This document shows positions 8,080 to 16,630 of a stretch of 32,073 nt of DNA, piece after piece (the first letter of the stretch is position 1; each line of letters starts with the position of its first letter). The notes below the pieces were generated by a model. That model had not been told where the DNA came from. It did no database searches and was given only the letters and a program-made list of their open reading frames with translations. This DNA comes from Gemmatimonas sp. (GTDB taxonomy: Bacteria; Krumholzibacteriota; Krumholzibacteriia; LZORAL124-64-63), in NCBI GenBank assembly GCA_013824755.1, contig PNOJ01000018.1, positions 1 through 32,073 on the forward strand, read 5' to 3'. A program made the translations under genes and the position numbers.

Positions 8080-9068
8080 GCGCCGTCCAACTCACTCCCA
8101 AGGACCTCAAGTCGGACCAGGAAGTCCGCTGGTGCCCCGGCTGCGGCGACTACGCGATCCTGAACGCCACGCAGGCCGCGCTGGCGGAGATCGGCGTGCC
8201 CCGCGAGAAGATGACGATCATCTCGGGCATCGGCTGTTCCAGCCGCTTCCCCTACTACATGGGCTGCTACGGATTCCACGGGATCCACGGCCGCGCCGCC
8301 GCCATCGCCACCGGCACCAAGACGGCCAACCCGGATCTCTCGGTGTGGGTCGTCACCGGCGACGGCGACGCGATGTCGATCGGCGGCAACCACCTGATCC
8401 ACACCATGCGCCGCAACGTCGACCTCAAGATCCTGATGTTCAACAACCAGATCTACGGGCTGACCAAGGGCCAGTACTCCCCCACGTCGCCGGCGGGCCT
8501 GAAGACCAAGACGTCGCCCTTCGGCTCGGTGGACCTGCCCTTCAACCCGATCAACCTGGCGCTGGGCTCCGGGGCGACGTTCGTGGCCCGCACCGTGGAC
8601 ACGAACCCCAAGCACATCAAGAGCACCCTGCTGGCCGCCGCCGCCCACAAGGGCGTCGCCTTCGTCGAGATCTGGCAGAACTGCGTGATCTTCAACGACG
8701 GCGCCTGGAAGGACTGGTCGACGAAGGACGCCCGCGCCGAGCGCACGATCGACCTGCAGCCGGGACAGCCGCTGGTCTACGGCAAGGACAACGAGAAGGG
8801 CCTGCGCATCTCCGGCGGCGAGGTCGAGGTCGTCGCGGCGGCCGACGCCGACGTCTGGGATCCGACGACGGCCGCGCCGCTGGCCTACGTCATGGCCTAC
8901 CTGGACGAGCGGGAGGACCTCCCGCACGCCCTGGGCATCTTCCGCCAGCACGACAAGCCGACCTACGACGCCGCCGTGAAGGAGCAGGTCGACGCCCTGA
9001 CCGCCAAGAAGGGCAAGGGCGACCTGAAGAAGCTCATCTACACGAAGGACGCCTGGCAGGTCGGCTGA
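8076..9068 (+). CDS. korB: 2-oxoacid:ferredoxin oxidoreductase beta subunit (TPP and Fe-S)
   Basis: KorB carries thiamine diphosphate and a [4Fe-4S] cluster and forms the catalytic core with KorA. The 330-residue product shows the cluster cysteines in WCPGCGDY (C20, C23) and GIGCSSR (C54), with a fourth candidate in QNCVIFNDG. The TPP motif starts at GDGD (95-98) and ends at NN (123-124), followed by YGLTKGQYSPTS, typical of 2-oxoglutarate/2-oxoacid beta subunits. It is translationally coupled to korA through ATGA and is the last gene of the pair; a strong hairpin terminator begins 23 bases after the stop. A product that makes reduced ferredoxin, placed back to back with rnf, which spends it, is functionally coherent. 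Confidence 0.94.
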   Translation: MSAVQLTPKDLKSDQEVRWCPGCGDYAILNATQAALAEIGVPREKMTIISGIGCSSRFPYYMGCYGFHGIHGRAAAIATGTKTANPDLSVWVVTGDGDAMSIGGNHLIHTMRRNVDLKILMFNNQIYGLTKGQYSPTSPAGLKTKTSPFGSVDLPFNPINLALGSGATFVARTVDTNPKHIKSTLLAAAAHKGVAFVEIWQNCVIFNDGAWKDWSTKDARAERTIDLQPGQPLVYGKDNEKGLRISGGEVEVVAAADADVWDPTTAAPLAYVMAYLDEREDLPHALGIFRQHDKPTYDAAVKEQVDALTAKKGKGDLKKLIYTKDAWQVG

Positions 9069-9090
9069 CCACGGGCGCCCCGACGGAACC

Positions 9091-9121
9091 AGGGCCCGGC
9101 CTCACGGCCGGGCCCTTTCCC
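9091..9121 (+). terminator. Rho-independent terminator after korB
   Basis: AGGGCCCGGCC (9091-9101), loop TCAC and GGCCGGGCCCT (9106-9116) form a perfect 11-bp stem followed by TTCCCTT. It lies between the convergent korAB and cco operons, so it probably also blocks readthrough from the cco side, although the minus-strand side lacks a T tract. Confidence 0.85.
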
Positions 9122-9146
9122 TTGTCGCGCAGGCAGTCGGTCGGGG

Positions 9147-9275
9147 CTACTTCACCAGCTCGGGGCGGTGCAGGACCGCGATCGCCACGAAGGCCGCGTT
9201 CATCCCCATCACGAACAGGAAGAAGACGACGATCCACACCCAGGGGTGGTCCTTCAGCCAGCGCTTCACGGTCAC
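9147..9275 (-). CDS. 42-residue single-helix protein, resembles only the N-terminal anchor of CcoH/FixH
   Basis: Directly after ccoG there is a 43-codon frame starting GTG, with the start overlapping the ccoG stop as GTGA (9272-9275). The product begins MTVKRWLKDHPWVWIVV, continues as one hydrophobic helix (about 11-35), and ends VLHRPELVK. FixH/CcoH proteins sit at this place in cco operons and begin with a basic segment, a W-rich entry to one helix and a short exit like this, followed by a periplasmic domain of roughly 100 residues. Here that domain is absent and TAG comes at once. CcoH is needed for cbb3 assembly and stability, so a minimal anchor-only form is possible; a truncated remnant is the alternative. 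Overlap with ccoG and the clean helix argue that it is translated. Confidence 0.6.
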   Translation of the reverse strand: MTVKRWLKDHPWVWIVVFFLFVMGMNAAFVAIAVLHRPELVK

Positions 9276-10672
9276 GGCCCCCGGAACTGGACGTCGAGAT
9301 GCTTGACCTCGTCGGTGAGCGAATCGGTCACCGAGAGCGTCAGCGGGAAGGCGCCGGCGTACAGGGCGCGGTCGAGGTACAGGAACAGCGGCGTCTGCCC
9401 GTCCTCGAGGGGATCGAGCCGGACCACGGGCTGCGGCAGGATGAGTTCCAGGCCGGGCCGGTCGCCGGACGTCAGGCTGATGGTGTAGGCGCTCGGGCGG
9501 TCGCCCTTGTTCTGCAGTTGGAGGGTGTAGAGGTTGCGGATGCGGTCGCCTTCCAGCAGGTAGGGCATCCCGGCCTGGCGCAGGGCGGTGGCCTGGAAGC
9601 CCTCGCGGCTACCGGCCGACAGCGCCGCCACCGTCAGGCCCAGCAGGCCCAGGGCGGCGTAGACGAACGTGCGGGCGCGCAGCAGCGGCCGCCGGGGCTC
9701 GCCCTGGAAGGCCCGCTGGGAGTCGTAGCGCACCAGGCCCGGCGGCTTGCCGAGCCGCCGCATGACGTCGTCGCAGGCGTCGATGCAGTTGGTGCAGCCG
9801 ATGCACTCCATCTGCAGCCCGTTGCGGATGTCGATCCCCGTCGGGCAGACCTCCACGCAGCGGTAGCAGTCGACGCAGTCGCCGCCCTCGTCCCGACCCT
9901 TGTGCCGCGGCTCGCCGCGCCGCTCGTCGTAGCCGATGATGATCGTGTCCTGGTCGATGAGCGAGGACTGCAGCCGCCCGTACGGGCAGATGATCAGGCA
10001 GGTCTGCTCGCGGAACCAGGCGAAGTCGAAGTAGAGGACCGCGGTCCAGAACATCGACCAGCCGAAGGCCGTGGGGTGGAGCGCCGGCGATCCCGTGACC
10101 ACGTGCAGCAGCTGGCGCGGCGGGAAGAAGTAGCTCAGGAAGACGTGGGCGATGACGTAGGAGCCGCCCAGGAAGACGACGTGCTTGAGCAGCTTGCGCC
10201 AGAAGCGCCCCGCCGTCGGCGGCCCCAGGTTGCGGCGGATGCGCTCGACCCGGGGCCCCTCGATCCACCGTTCGAACTTGCGGAACACGCCTTCCATGAA
10301 GACGGTCTGCGGGCAGGCGTAGCCGCACCAGATGCGCCCCCAGAGGGCCGTCGCCACGAACAGGCCGAACCCGATGCCCGTCAGCACGAAGAACATCAGG
10401 TAGAAGTCCTGGTTCGTGAAGCTGAGGCCGAACAGGTAGGCGTGGCGCGCGGGCAGGTCGACGTGGACCGCCGGCTGCCCGCCGATCATGAGCCAGGGCA
10501 GCGCCGCGTAGACCAGCAGCAGCACCATGAAGACGAGGTTCTTCAGGACCTGCCAGCGGCCGCTGACATCGGCCGGGTGCAGGAAGTTGCGCGAGCCGTC
10601 CGCGTTGATCGAGTAGACGGTGTCCAGGTCGGGACGGCGGCGCTCCTTCCTGCCCTTGCCCTGCTCAGCCAT
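9272..10672 (-). CDS. ccoG: Cytochrome c oxidase accessory protein CcoG (FixG)
   Basis: CcoG is a membrane Fe-S protein linked to copper handling during cbb3 oxidase assembly. The 466-residue product has about five helices. It carries the RIWCGYACPQTVFMEGVFRK motif (about 110-130), whose cysteines are implicated in Cu(II) reduction, and the segment EQTCLIICPYGRLQS. Two ferredoxin motifs follow, CVDCYRCVEVCP and CIGCTNCIDAC. The C-terminal 110 residues form the expected Ig-like domain (LYTLQLQNKGDRPSAYTISL onward). The start ATG lies inside the end of ccoP (ATGGCTGA overlap, 10665-10672) and its stop overlaps the mini-CcoH start. Length and domain order are normal for the family. Confidence 0.95.
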   Translation of the reverse strand: MAEQGKGRKERRRPDLDTVYSINADGSRNFLHPADVSGRWQVLKNLVFMVLLLVYAALPWLMIGGQPAVHVDLPARHAYLFGLSFTNQDFYLMFFVLTGIGFGLFVATALWGRIWCGYACPQTVFMEGVFRKFERWIEGPRVERIRRNLGPPTAGRFWRKLLKHVVFLGGSYVIAHVFLSYFFPPRQLLHVVTGSPALHPTAFGWSMFWTAVLYFDFAWFREQTCLIICPYGRLQSSLIDQDTIIIGYDERRGEPRHKGRDEGGDCVDCYRCVEVCPTGIDIRNGLQMECIGCTNCIDACDDVMRRLGKPPGLVRYDSQRAFQGEPRRPLLRARTFVYAALGLLGLTVAALSAGSREGFQATALRQAGMPYLLEGDRIRNLYTLQLQNKGDRPSAYTISLTSGDRPGLELILPQPVVRLDPLEDGQTPLFLYLDRALYAGAFPLTLSVTDSLTDEVKHLDVQFRGP

Positions 10673-11279
10673 TGCCGGTCGCCCCTGCCGTCGCCGGCGC
10701 GGCGGTCGGCGGCGCCGCCGCGGCCTCGGGCACGCCCTCGGGCGCCTTGCCCGGCACCTCGGTGCCCTTGAGCGTCAGCACGTAGGCCACGACCTTCTGG
10801 ACGCGCGTCGGGCCGAGCTGGCGGCCCCAGGCGGCCATGCCCTTGCTCAGCACGCCGTCGGTGACGACCCGGTGGATGTCCAGCGGGCGGCCGCCGTGGA
10901 TCCAGAAGCCGTCGGTCAGGTTCGGACCCACCAGGCCCTGGCCGCGGTCGGCGTGGCAGACCACGCAGTAGGTCGCGTAGAGCTGGCGGCCCTCCTCCAC
11001 CTGGGCGGGGATGGCGGCCATCAGGGCCAGGCTCTCGTCGGTGAGCCCCTGCTTGGACATGCGGGCCAGCTGCTCCTCGCTGGCCTTGACCATCTCCTTG
11101 TCGTAACGGGCGCTCGGCAGGTCGACGATCGAGAAGGTGTGGAACACCAGCCAGTAGCCGACCGCGAAGACGATCGAACCGTACAGGATGAACAGCCACC
11201 AGTTGGGCAGCTTGTTGTCGTACTCCTCGATGCCGTCGTACACGTGGTCGCGCAGTTCGTCGGGCTTGTGCTCGTTCAT
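10665..11279 (-). CDS. ccoP: cbb3 oxidase subunit III, mono-heme CcoP
   Basis: CcoP is the membrane-anchored cytochrome c subunit that feeds electrons to CcoO and CcoN. The 204-residue product starts MNEHKPDELRDHVYDGIEEY, the FixP N-terminal signature, with one helix (about 27-46). A single cytochrome c domain has C105-x-x-C108-H109 and a probable axial M148. Canonical CcoP has two such domains and about 300 residues; here the second is missing, and the protein ends with an Ala/Pro-rich tail. The ATG overlaps the ccoQ stop as ATGA (11276-11279). The longer open frame upstream overlaps ccoQ and is not homologous. Confidence 0.92.
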   Translation of the reverse strand: MNEHKPDELRDHVYDGIEEYDNKLPNWWLFILYGSIVFAVGYWLVFHTFSIVDLPSARYDKEMVKASEEQLARMSKQGLTDESLALMAAIPAQVEEGRQLYATYCVVCHADRGQGLVGPNLTDGFWIHGGRPLDIHRVVTDGVLSKGMAAWGRQLGPTRVQKVVAYVLTLKGTEVPGKAPEGVPEAAAAPPTAAPATAGATGNG

Positions 11280-11476
11280 GTCCGCACGACTCCTTCCTCG
11301 GCCGCGCCCGTCGCCCCGTCGTCCAGGGGCAGGGCCGCCATCCGCTCGAGCTCGCGGTCGCGGCGCAGCACGACCGTCACGTAGAGGATCACCATCAGGA
11401 ACGCCGCGACGAAGATGCCCAGGCCGGCCAGCGGCCAGGCCAGCAGCGGGTTGTCCCGGAAGAACCACTCGCTCAT
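11276..11476 (-). CDS. ccoQ: Small CcoQ-like subunit of cbb3 oxidase
   Basis: A 66-residue protein begins MSEWFFRDNPLLAWPLAGLG and has one membrane helix (about 12-38) followed by a charged segment RRDRELERM and an acidic tail. It sits between ccoNO and ccoP, where CcoQ/FixQ or another small single-helix subunit is normally found, and is stitched to both neighbours by ATGA overlaps (11473-11476 and 11276-11279). Sequence similarity of CcoQ proteins is low, so position, size and topology carry the assignment. CcoQ stabilises the complex and helps CcoP association. Confidence 0.75.
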   Translation of the reverse strand: MSEWFFRDNPLLAWPLAGLGIFVAAFLMVILYVTVVLRRDRELERMAALPLDDGATGAAEEGVVRT

Positions 11477-13839
11477 CGCGCCACCTCCCGCGCGGCCACC
11501 GCGGCCGGGGCCGGCGCCACGGGCTGCGGGCCGCGGCCCAGGCGCTGCAGGTAGGCGATCAGGGCGGCCAGCTCGCTGTCGGGGGCGAGCGTGACGCCCT
11601 GGGTGGCCAGGTCGGCGACGATCAGCCCACCCTGGTCGCGCGCGGTCGCCGAGGCGCCGGCGATCTGCGCCTCGTCGTAGGGGACGCCCAGCTTGCGCAG
11701 GACCCGCATCTTGCCCGCGGTGGCCCCCAGGTCGACCCGGTGCGTCTTGAGATGCGGGTACGACGGCATGTTCGAGCCCGGCGAGGTCGAGCGCGGGTCG
11801 ATCATGTGCAGGTAGTGCCAGATGTTGGCGTACTTGCCGCCCTCGCGGTGCAGGTCGGGGCCGGTGCGCTTGGATCCCCACTGGAAGGGCGTGTCGTAGA
11901 TGAACTCGGTGGCCCGGCTGTACTCGCCGTAGCGCAGGGTCTCGTGCCGGAAGGGGCGGACCATCTGGCTGTGGCAGACGTAGCAGCCCTCGCGCACGTA
12001 GATGTCCCGGCCTTCGACCTCCAGCGGGCTGTAGGGCATCTGGACGAAGACGTACTCGCCCTTCGCCGCCCAGACCGAATCGGCGTGCGCGACCTGGGCC
12101 GGCACGTCCTTCTTGGCGACGACCAGGGGCACGATCTCCACCAGACCGCCCACGAGGATCGCCACCAGCACCAGCACGGTGAAGGCCAGCGAGTGGCCCT
12201 CGATCAGGTCGTGCCAGCTGCGCCGCGACTTCTCCATGCCGATCGACAGGGCGCCGGCGATCGCCAGCACGCCGAAGCCGGCCAGCGCGATGGCGCTGCC
12301 GAGGGCGCCGGAGAAGAACAGCACCAGCGACAGCGCGATCACGGCCAGCGAGTAGAGCACCGGCGCGCCGCGCATCAGCGCCCAGAAGCCCGGGCCGTCG
12401 TGCGCGTAGCCCTGCACTTCGATCTCGACCGTCGACTTGCGGCCGCCGCGGATGGTCGCCCAGAGGTTGCCGACCATCAGCAGGGCGCCGGCGAAGTAGG
12501 CCAGGCCGCCGATCAGGCGCATCTGGTACATGAACCGCGAGGCGAGCAGGCCCTCGATGAAGTCGGGGTACTTCAGGAAGCCCTCGGCGTCCAGGGCGCG
12601 CCAGAACAGGCCCTGGCTGACGCCGGAGATCCACATCGAGACGACGTAGAGCAGGATGCCGAAGGTCGCGATCCAGAAGTGGAGCTCGGCCAGGCGCACC
12701 GACTTGAGCTGCGTGCTCCAGAGGCGCGGCACCAGCCAGTAGAGCATGCCGAAGGCCATGAAGCCGTTCCAGCCCAGGGCGCCGCCGTGGACGTGGCCGA
12801 TGATCCAGTCGGTGTAGTGGCCCAGGGCGCTGACGCTCTTGATCGAGAGCAGCGGGCCCTCGAAGGTGCTCATGCCGTAGAAGGTCACCGCGACGATGTA
12901 GAACTTGATGACCGGATCGGTGCGCAGCTTGTCCCAGGCGCCGCGCAGGGTCAGCAGGCCGTTGAGCATGCCGCCCCAGCTCGGGGCCCACAGCATGACG
13001 CTGAAGATCATGCCCATCGTCTGCGCCCAGTCCGGCAGCGCCGTGTAGAGCAGGTGGTGCGGGCCGGCCCAGATGTAGATGAAGATCAGCGACCAGAAGT
13101 GCACGATCGACAGCCGGTACGAGTAGACCGGCCGCGCGGCCGCCTTGGGCAGGAAGTAGTACATGATGCCCAGGATCGGGGTGGTCAGGAAGAAGGCCAC
13201 GGCGTTGTGGCCGTACCACCACTGCACCAGGGCGTCCTGCACGCCGGTGAAGATCGAGTACGAGTGGGTCAGGCTCGTCGGCAGCTGCAGGTTGTTGACG
13301 ATGTAGAGCACGGCGATGGTGATGATCGTCGAGATGTAGAACCAGACCGCCACGTAGAGGTTGCGCTCGTTGCGGCGGGCCAGCGTCCAGAAGAAGTTCA
13401 CCCCGAAGGCGACCCAGACCAGCACGACCAGCAGGTCCAGCGGCCAGATCAGCTCCGCGTACTCCTTGCCCTGGGACAGGCCCAGCGGGTAGGTGATCGC
13501 CGCTCCGACGATGACCGCCTGCCAGCCCCAGAAGTGGATCCAGCTCAGCAGGTCCGAGGCCAGGCGGGCCTTCAGCAGCCGCTGGGTGCTGTAGTAGACG
13601 CCCGCGAACATCATGTTGCCGACGAAGGCGAAGATGACCGCGTTGGTGTGCAGCGGCCGCAGCCGGCCGTACGACGTCCACGACAGGCCCAGGTTGGCCT
13701 GCCAGAACGACAGCTGGGTCGCGACCAGGACGCCGACCAGCAGGCCGACGGCGCCCCAGATGATCGTCGCGAGCGAGAATGCGCGGACGACCTCGTCGTC
13801 GTACACCACGCGTTTGGTGACGGGAGTCGTGGCTTGCAT
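11473..13839 (-). CDS. ccoNO: cbb3-type cytochrome c oxidase fused subunit I/II (CcoNO)
   Basis: This is the catalytic core of a high-affinity cbb3 oxygen reductase, with CcoN and CcoO in one chain of 788 residues. The CcoN part (about 1-480) has the heme ligands in RPLHTNAVIFAF and DWIIGHVHGGALGW, the active-site region WWYGHNAVAFF, and AGPHHLLYTALPDW (copper-site histidines). Two to three extra helices (about 500-580) lead to the CcoO part, which has a membrane anchor, then C619-x-x-C622-H623 in GCYVCHSQMVRPF and the conserved DPRSTSPGSNMPSYPHL. The start has AGGAGAGGAGG upstream. Such fusions are known in some Bacteroidota and relatives but are a minority form. The stop overlaps ccoQ (ATGA). 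Confidence 0.95.
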   Translation of the reverse strand: MQATTPVTKRVVYDDEVVRAFSLATIIWGAVGLLVGVLVATQLSFWQANLGLSWTSYGRLRPLHTNAVIFAFVGNMMFAGVYYSTQRLLKARLASDLLSWIHFWGWQAVIVGAAITYPLGLSQGKEYAELIWPLDLLVVLVWVAFGVNFFWTLARRNERNLYVAVWFYISTIITIAVLYIVNNLQLPTSLTHSYSIFTGVQDALVQWWYGHNAVAFFLTTPILGIMYYFLPKAAARPVYSYRLSIVHFWSLIFIYIWAGPHHLLYTALPDWAQTMGMIFSVMLWAPSWGGMLNGLLTLRGAWDKLRTDPVIKFYIVAVTFYGMSTFEGPLLSIKSVSALGHYTDWIIGHVHGGALGWNGFMAFGMLYWLVPRLWSTQLKSVRLAELHFWIATFGILLYVVSMWISGVSQGLFWRALDAEGFLKYPDFIEGLLASRFMYQMRLIGGLAYFAGALLMVGNLWATIRGGRKSTVEIEVQGYAHDGPGFWALMRGAPVLYSLAVIALSLVLFFSGALGSAIALAGFGVLAIAGALSIGMEKSRRSWHDLIEGHSLAFTVLVLVAILVGGLVEIVPLVVAKKDVPAQVAHADSVWAAKGEYVFVQMPYSPLEVEGRDIYVREGCYVCHSQMVRPFRHETLRYGEYSRATEFIYDTPFQWGSKRTGPDLHREGGKYANIWHYLHMIDPRSTSPGSNMPSYPHLKTHRVDLGATAGKMRVLRKLGVPYDEAQIAGASATARDQGGLIVADLATQGVTLAPDSELAALIAYLQRLGRGPQPVAPAPAAVAAREVAR

Positions 13840-13878
13840 GGGTCGCGGAGCCTCCTCTCCTGGGGTGGACGAGCCCGT

Positions 13879-14058
13879 TCAGGGCTCCTGCGTCTTCGCT
13901 TCCGGTTCGGGATCGCCCTGCGGGTCGTCGGCCAGCGGCAGCAGCGACAGGCGGTCCCCGTGGTCGAAGTCGCCCGCGCGCTGGCGGACGAAGAACAGCA
14001 CCAGCCCGCCGACGACCAGCAGCAGGCTGACGAAGACGGTGATCATCAGGACGTCCAC
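13879..14058 (-). CDS. ccoS: cbb3 oxidase assembly protein CcoS
   Basis: CcoS is a small membrane protein needed, with the copper ATPase CcoI, to assemble the binuclear centre of cbb3 oxidases. The 59-residue product begins MDVLMITVFVSLLLVVGG, one helix, then VRQRAGDFDHGDRLSLLPL, which fits the family pattern of a helix followed by a Gly-(Q/D)-(Y/F)-(D/E)-D segment, and an acidic tail. I use GTG at 14058, because GGGGAGG sits just upstream. An in-frame ATG at 14046 exactly abuts the ccoI stop (TGATG) and would give 55 residues. With the GTG start it overlaps ccoI by 13 bases. It lies 39 bases before ccoNO. Confidence 0.85.
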   Translation of the reverse strand: MDVLMITVFVSLLLVVGGLVLFFVRQRAGDFDHGDRLSLLPLADDPQGDPEPEAKTQEP

Positions 14059-16514
14059 GGGGACCTCCCCGCGCCGAGGCGCGCGGCGGTCGCCGCGACC
14101 ACCGTCACGGAACTGACGGGCATCAGGACCGCGGCCACCACCGGGGTGACCGCCCCGGACAGGCAGAGCCCGACCGCGATCAGGTTGTAGGCGCCGGCGA
14201 ACACGAGGTTGCCGTGCTGCACGGTGCGCAGGCGGCGGGCGGCGTCCAGCGAGCGGCGGACGGCGGCGACGCCGTCGCCCAGGTAGTAGAAATCGGCCTT
14301 GTGCGGCAGCACGGCGCGGTCGACGGCCGGGGTGGCCGCCGTCCAGGCGGCGTCGAAGCTGGGGCTGTCGTTCAAGCCGTCGCCGATCATCAGGGTGTCG
14401 CGGTCGTCCAGTTCGCGCACGGCGTCGGCCTTCGCCAGCGGGGACAGCCCCCCGCGTGCCCGGCCTGCCGCCAGGCCGAGGGCGGCCGCCGCCGCACGGA
14501 CGCGCGCGGGCGCGTCGCCGCTCAGCAGGTGGACCTCGTAGCCGGCGGCCTGCAGCAGCGCCACCTCGGCCACGGCGTCGGGTTTCATCTCCTCGACCAG
14601 CGTCAGCGAGGCCAGCGGCGCGCCGTCGCGGCTGAAGACGCTGCGCCCGGCGTAGGTGTCGTCGTTACCGGCCGTCGGCAGGGCGAACCCGGGGCGGCCG
14701 AAGCGCCAGACGACGCCGTCGCGCTCCCAGGCCAGGCCCTCGCCGGGGACCTCGCGCACGTCGTCGGCCGCGGGGTCGAGCCGGGCGGCGCCCTCGCCGG
14801 AGGCGGCGGTGTCGCTCAGCGACAGGGCCGCCGCGACGCAGCGGCTCACCGGGTGGCCGCTGCGCCCGGTCAGGTTCCACAGCACGCGACGCTCGGCCGC
14901 CGGCAGCGCCAACAGTTCGCGGCGCGAGTCGTCGCTCAACGCGAGCAGGCCGCGGGTCAGCGTGCCCGTCTTGTCGAAGAGGATCTTGCGCACGCGCAGC
15001 GCCTTCTCCAGGTAGCTGTTGCGGCGCAGCAGCACGCCTTGCCGGCGCAGCCCGACGTGCACCAGCTCGCGCGCCAGCGGCACGGCCAGCCCCAGCGCGC
15101 ACGGGCAGGTGACCACCAGCACCGCGACCGCCACCGCCACCGCCCGCTGCAGCCCCGCGCCGAGCCAGGCCACGAACCCCGTCGCGGCCAGCAGGAGCAC
15201 GACCCCGACGTACACCGTGGCGATGCGGTGCCAGGCGTCGCGGGGCGCGTCGGCATCGTCCCCGCGCGCGTCGTCCAGGCGCAGCAGGTCGTGCAGCCGC
15301 GAGTCGGAGAAGTCCTCCACGGCGGCCAGCCGGAAGCCCGTCTCGCCGGCGTTGAAGGCGCCGGCGGGCACGCGCTCGCCGGGGCGCCGGACCTGCGCGT
15401 CGGATTCGCCGGTGATCCAGTCCAGCGAGACCAGGACCTCGCGGCGCAGGGGCACGCCCGCGACGGGGACCAGGTCGCCGGGCGCGATCCAGATCTCGTC
15501 GCCGGTGCGCAGCTCGGCAGCGGACACGGCCTGCAGCCGGCCGTCGACGAGGCGGCGCGCGTAGAGGTCGGCGATGCCGCCGGACGCCAGCAGCGAATTG
15601 CGGTTGCGCTCGAGCACCCACTCTTGCAGCCAGCGCCCCACGAGCATCAGGGCCACGAAGATGGTGACGGTGTCGAAGTAGGCGTTCTCGGGACCCGCGG
15701 TCAGGTAGGCGTGGACCGAACCGCTCCAGCTCAGGAGCATGCCCAGCGCGATGGGCAGGTCCAGGTGCACCACGCGGCGGCGCAGGCCCCGCCACGCGGC
15801 GGCGAAGAACGGCCAGCCGCCCACCCCGACCGCGACCGTGCACAGCACGAGGCTCAGGCGCCCGAACATGACGTAGGCCGGTCCCTGCTCGCCGGGCGCG
15901 AGCCCGAAGTAGTAGCTGAGGCTGAACATCATGACGTTCATGGCCGCGGCCGCGGCGACGGCCAGGCGCACCAGGATCCCCCGCGACCGCGGCGTCGGCT
16001 TGGCGTGCGCCGGGCCGAAGCGGTAGCCGAACGCCTCGGCCTCGGCCAGGTAGTCCCGCAGCGAACCGAGGCGCGTGTCCCAGACCAGCTCGACGGTGCC
16101 CAGGGCCGGGTTGATGCGCAGGTCGCGGCCGGCGGCCCGCCGCGCGAAGAGCTGCTCGAGCAGCCAGACACAGGCGGCGCAGTGCACTCCCTGCAGGTCC
16201 AGGCGCAAGCGCACCACGCCCTCGCCGACGCGGTGGGCGGGATCCTCGAGCTGCAGGTCCAACCAGGCGAAATTGTCGGGGCGGAGCTGCGGCGACGGGG
16301 CGGATTCGCCGCGGCGCAGCTCGTAGTAACGGTCGAGGCCGGCGCCGTGGATCAGGCCGTGCACGGCCCGGCAGCCGCCGCAGCAGAAGGGGCCGTCCTG
16401 TTCGCGGTGGTCGGGCCCGAGATCGAGCCCGCAATGCGCGCACGTCCGCGGCAGCCGGCGCACCGAAGCGGTCGGTTCCGGTGCCGCGACTGGGATCGCT
16501 GCTGGCTTGGCCAT
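14046..16514 (-). CDS. ccoI: Copper-translocating P1B-type ATPase CcoI (FixI)
   Basis: CcoI exports copper across the inner membrane for insertion into the cbb3 active site. From ATG at 16514 the product is 822 residues. Order: an N-terminal Cys cluster (C25, C28, C44, C45, C48), a heavy-metal domain with GVHCAACVW (C112, C115), eight helices, TGES in the actuator domain, the metal-path motif TCPCALG (C470, P471, C472), the phosphorylation site DKTGTLT (D514), and GDGLNDSPSF. The frame is open to 16622, but those codons precede or overlap the predicted promoter; the Met at 16514 has GCGAGGTG upstream. It is the first gene of the minus-strand cco operon. The Cys-rich N-terminus is typical of the FixI subgroup. 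Confidence 0.94.
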   Translation of the reverse strand: MAKPAAIPVAAPEPTASVRRLPRTCAHCGLDLGPDHREQDGPFCCGGCRAVHGLIHGAGLDRYYELRRGESAPSPQLRPDNFAWLDLQLEDPAHRVGEGVVRLRLDLQGVHCAACVWLLEQLFARRAAGRDLRINPALGTVELVWDTRLGSLRDYLAEAEAFGYRFGPAHAKPTPRSRGILVRLAVAAAAAMNVMMFSLSYYFGLAPGEQGPAYVMFGRLSLVLCTVAVGVGGWPFFAAAWRGLRRRVVHLDLPIALGMLLSWSGSVHAYLTAGPENAYFDTVTIFVALMLVGRWLQEWVLERNRNSLLASGGIADLYARRLVDGRLQAVSAAELRTGDEIWIAPGDLVPVAGVPLRREVLVSLDWITGESDAQVRRPGERVPAGAFNAGETGFRLAAVEDFSDSRLHDLLRLDDARGDDADAPRDAWHRIATVYVGVVLLLAATGFVAWLGAGLQRAVAVAVAVLVVTCPCALGLAVPLARELVHVGLRRQGVLLRRNSYLEKALRVRKILFDKTGTLTRGLLALSDDSRRELLALPAAERRVLWNLTGRSGHPVSRCVAAALSLSDTAASGEGAARLDPAADDVREVPGEGLAWERDGVVWRFGRPGFALPTAGNDDTYAGRSVFSRDGAPLASLTLVEEMKPDAVAEVALLQAAGYEVHLLSGDAPARVRAAAAALGLAAGRARGGLSPLAKADAVRELDDRDTLMIGDGLNDSPSFDAAWTAATPAVDRAVLPHKADFYYLGDGVAAVRRSLDAARRLRTVQHGNLVFAGAYNLIAVGLCLSGAVTPVVAAVLMPVSSVTVVAATAARLGAGRSPWTS

Positions 16515-16590
16515 CGGGAACGGCACCTCGCCGGACGCGGAACCAAATCGACCATGAACAAGGACTCTATTCATCCGCTCTCGGCTCGAA

Positions 16591-16618
16591 AGTATACCGC
16601 TCTGGAGTTCGATGCCAA
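16591..16618 (-). promoter_or_regulatory. Sigma70-type promoter for ccoI operon
   Basis: On the minus strand TTGGCA (complement of 16613-16618), a 16-base spacer, then TATACT (complement of 16591-16596) each match five of six consensus positions, the best promoter in the window. Transcription would start near 16584, giving a leader of about 70 bases before the chosen ccoI ATG, and would exclude the longer ccoI start at 16622. Confidence 0.65.
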
Positions 16619-16630
16619 ACAAGACTGTCT

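Noticed and set aside
11188-14190. A 1000-codon open frame on + opposite the cco genes.
   Set aside because: Composition is Asp/Gln/His/Arg-rich low-complexity; the minus strand encodes unmistakable CcoNO, CcoQ and CcoP.
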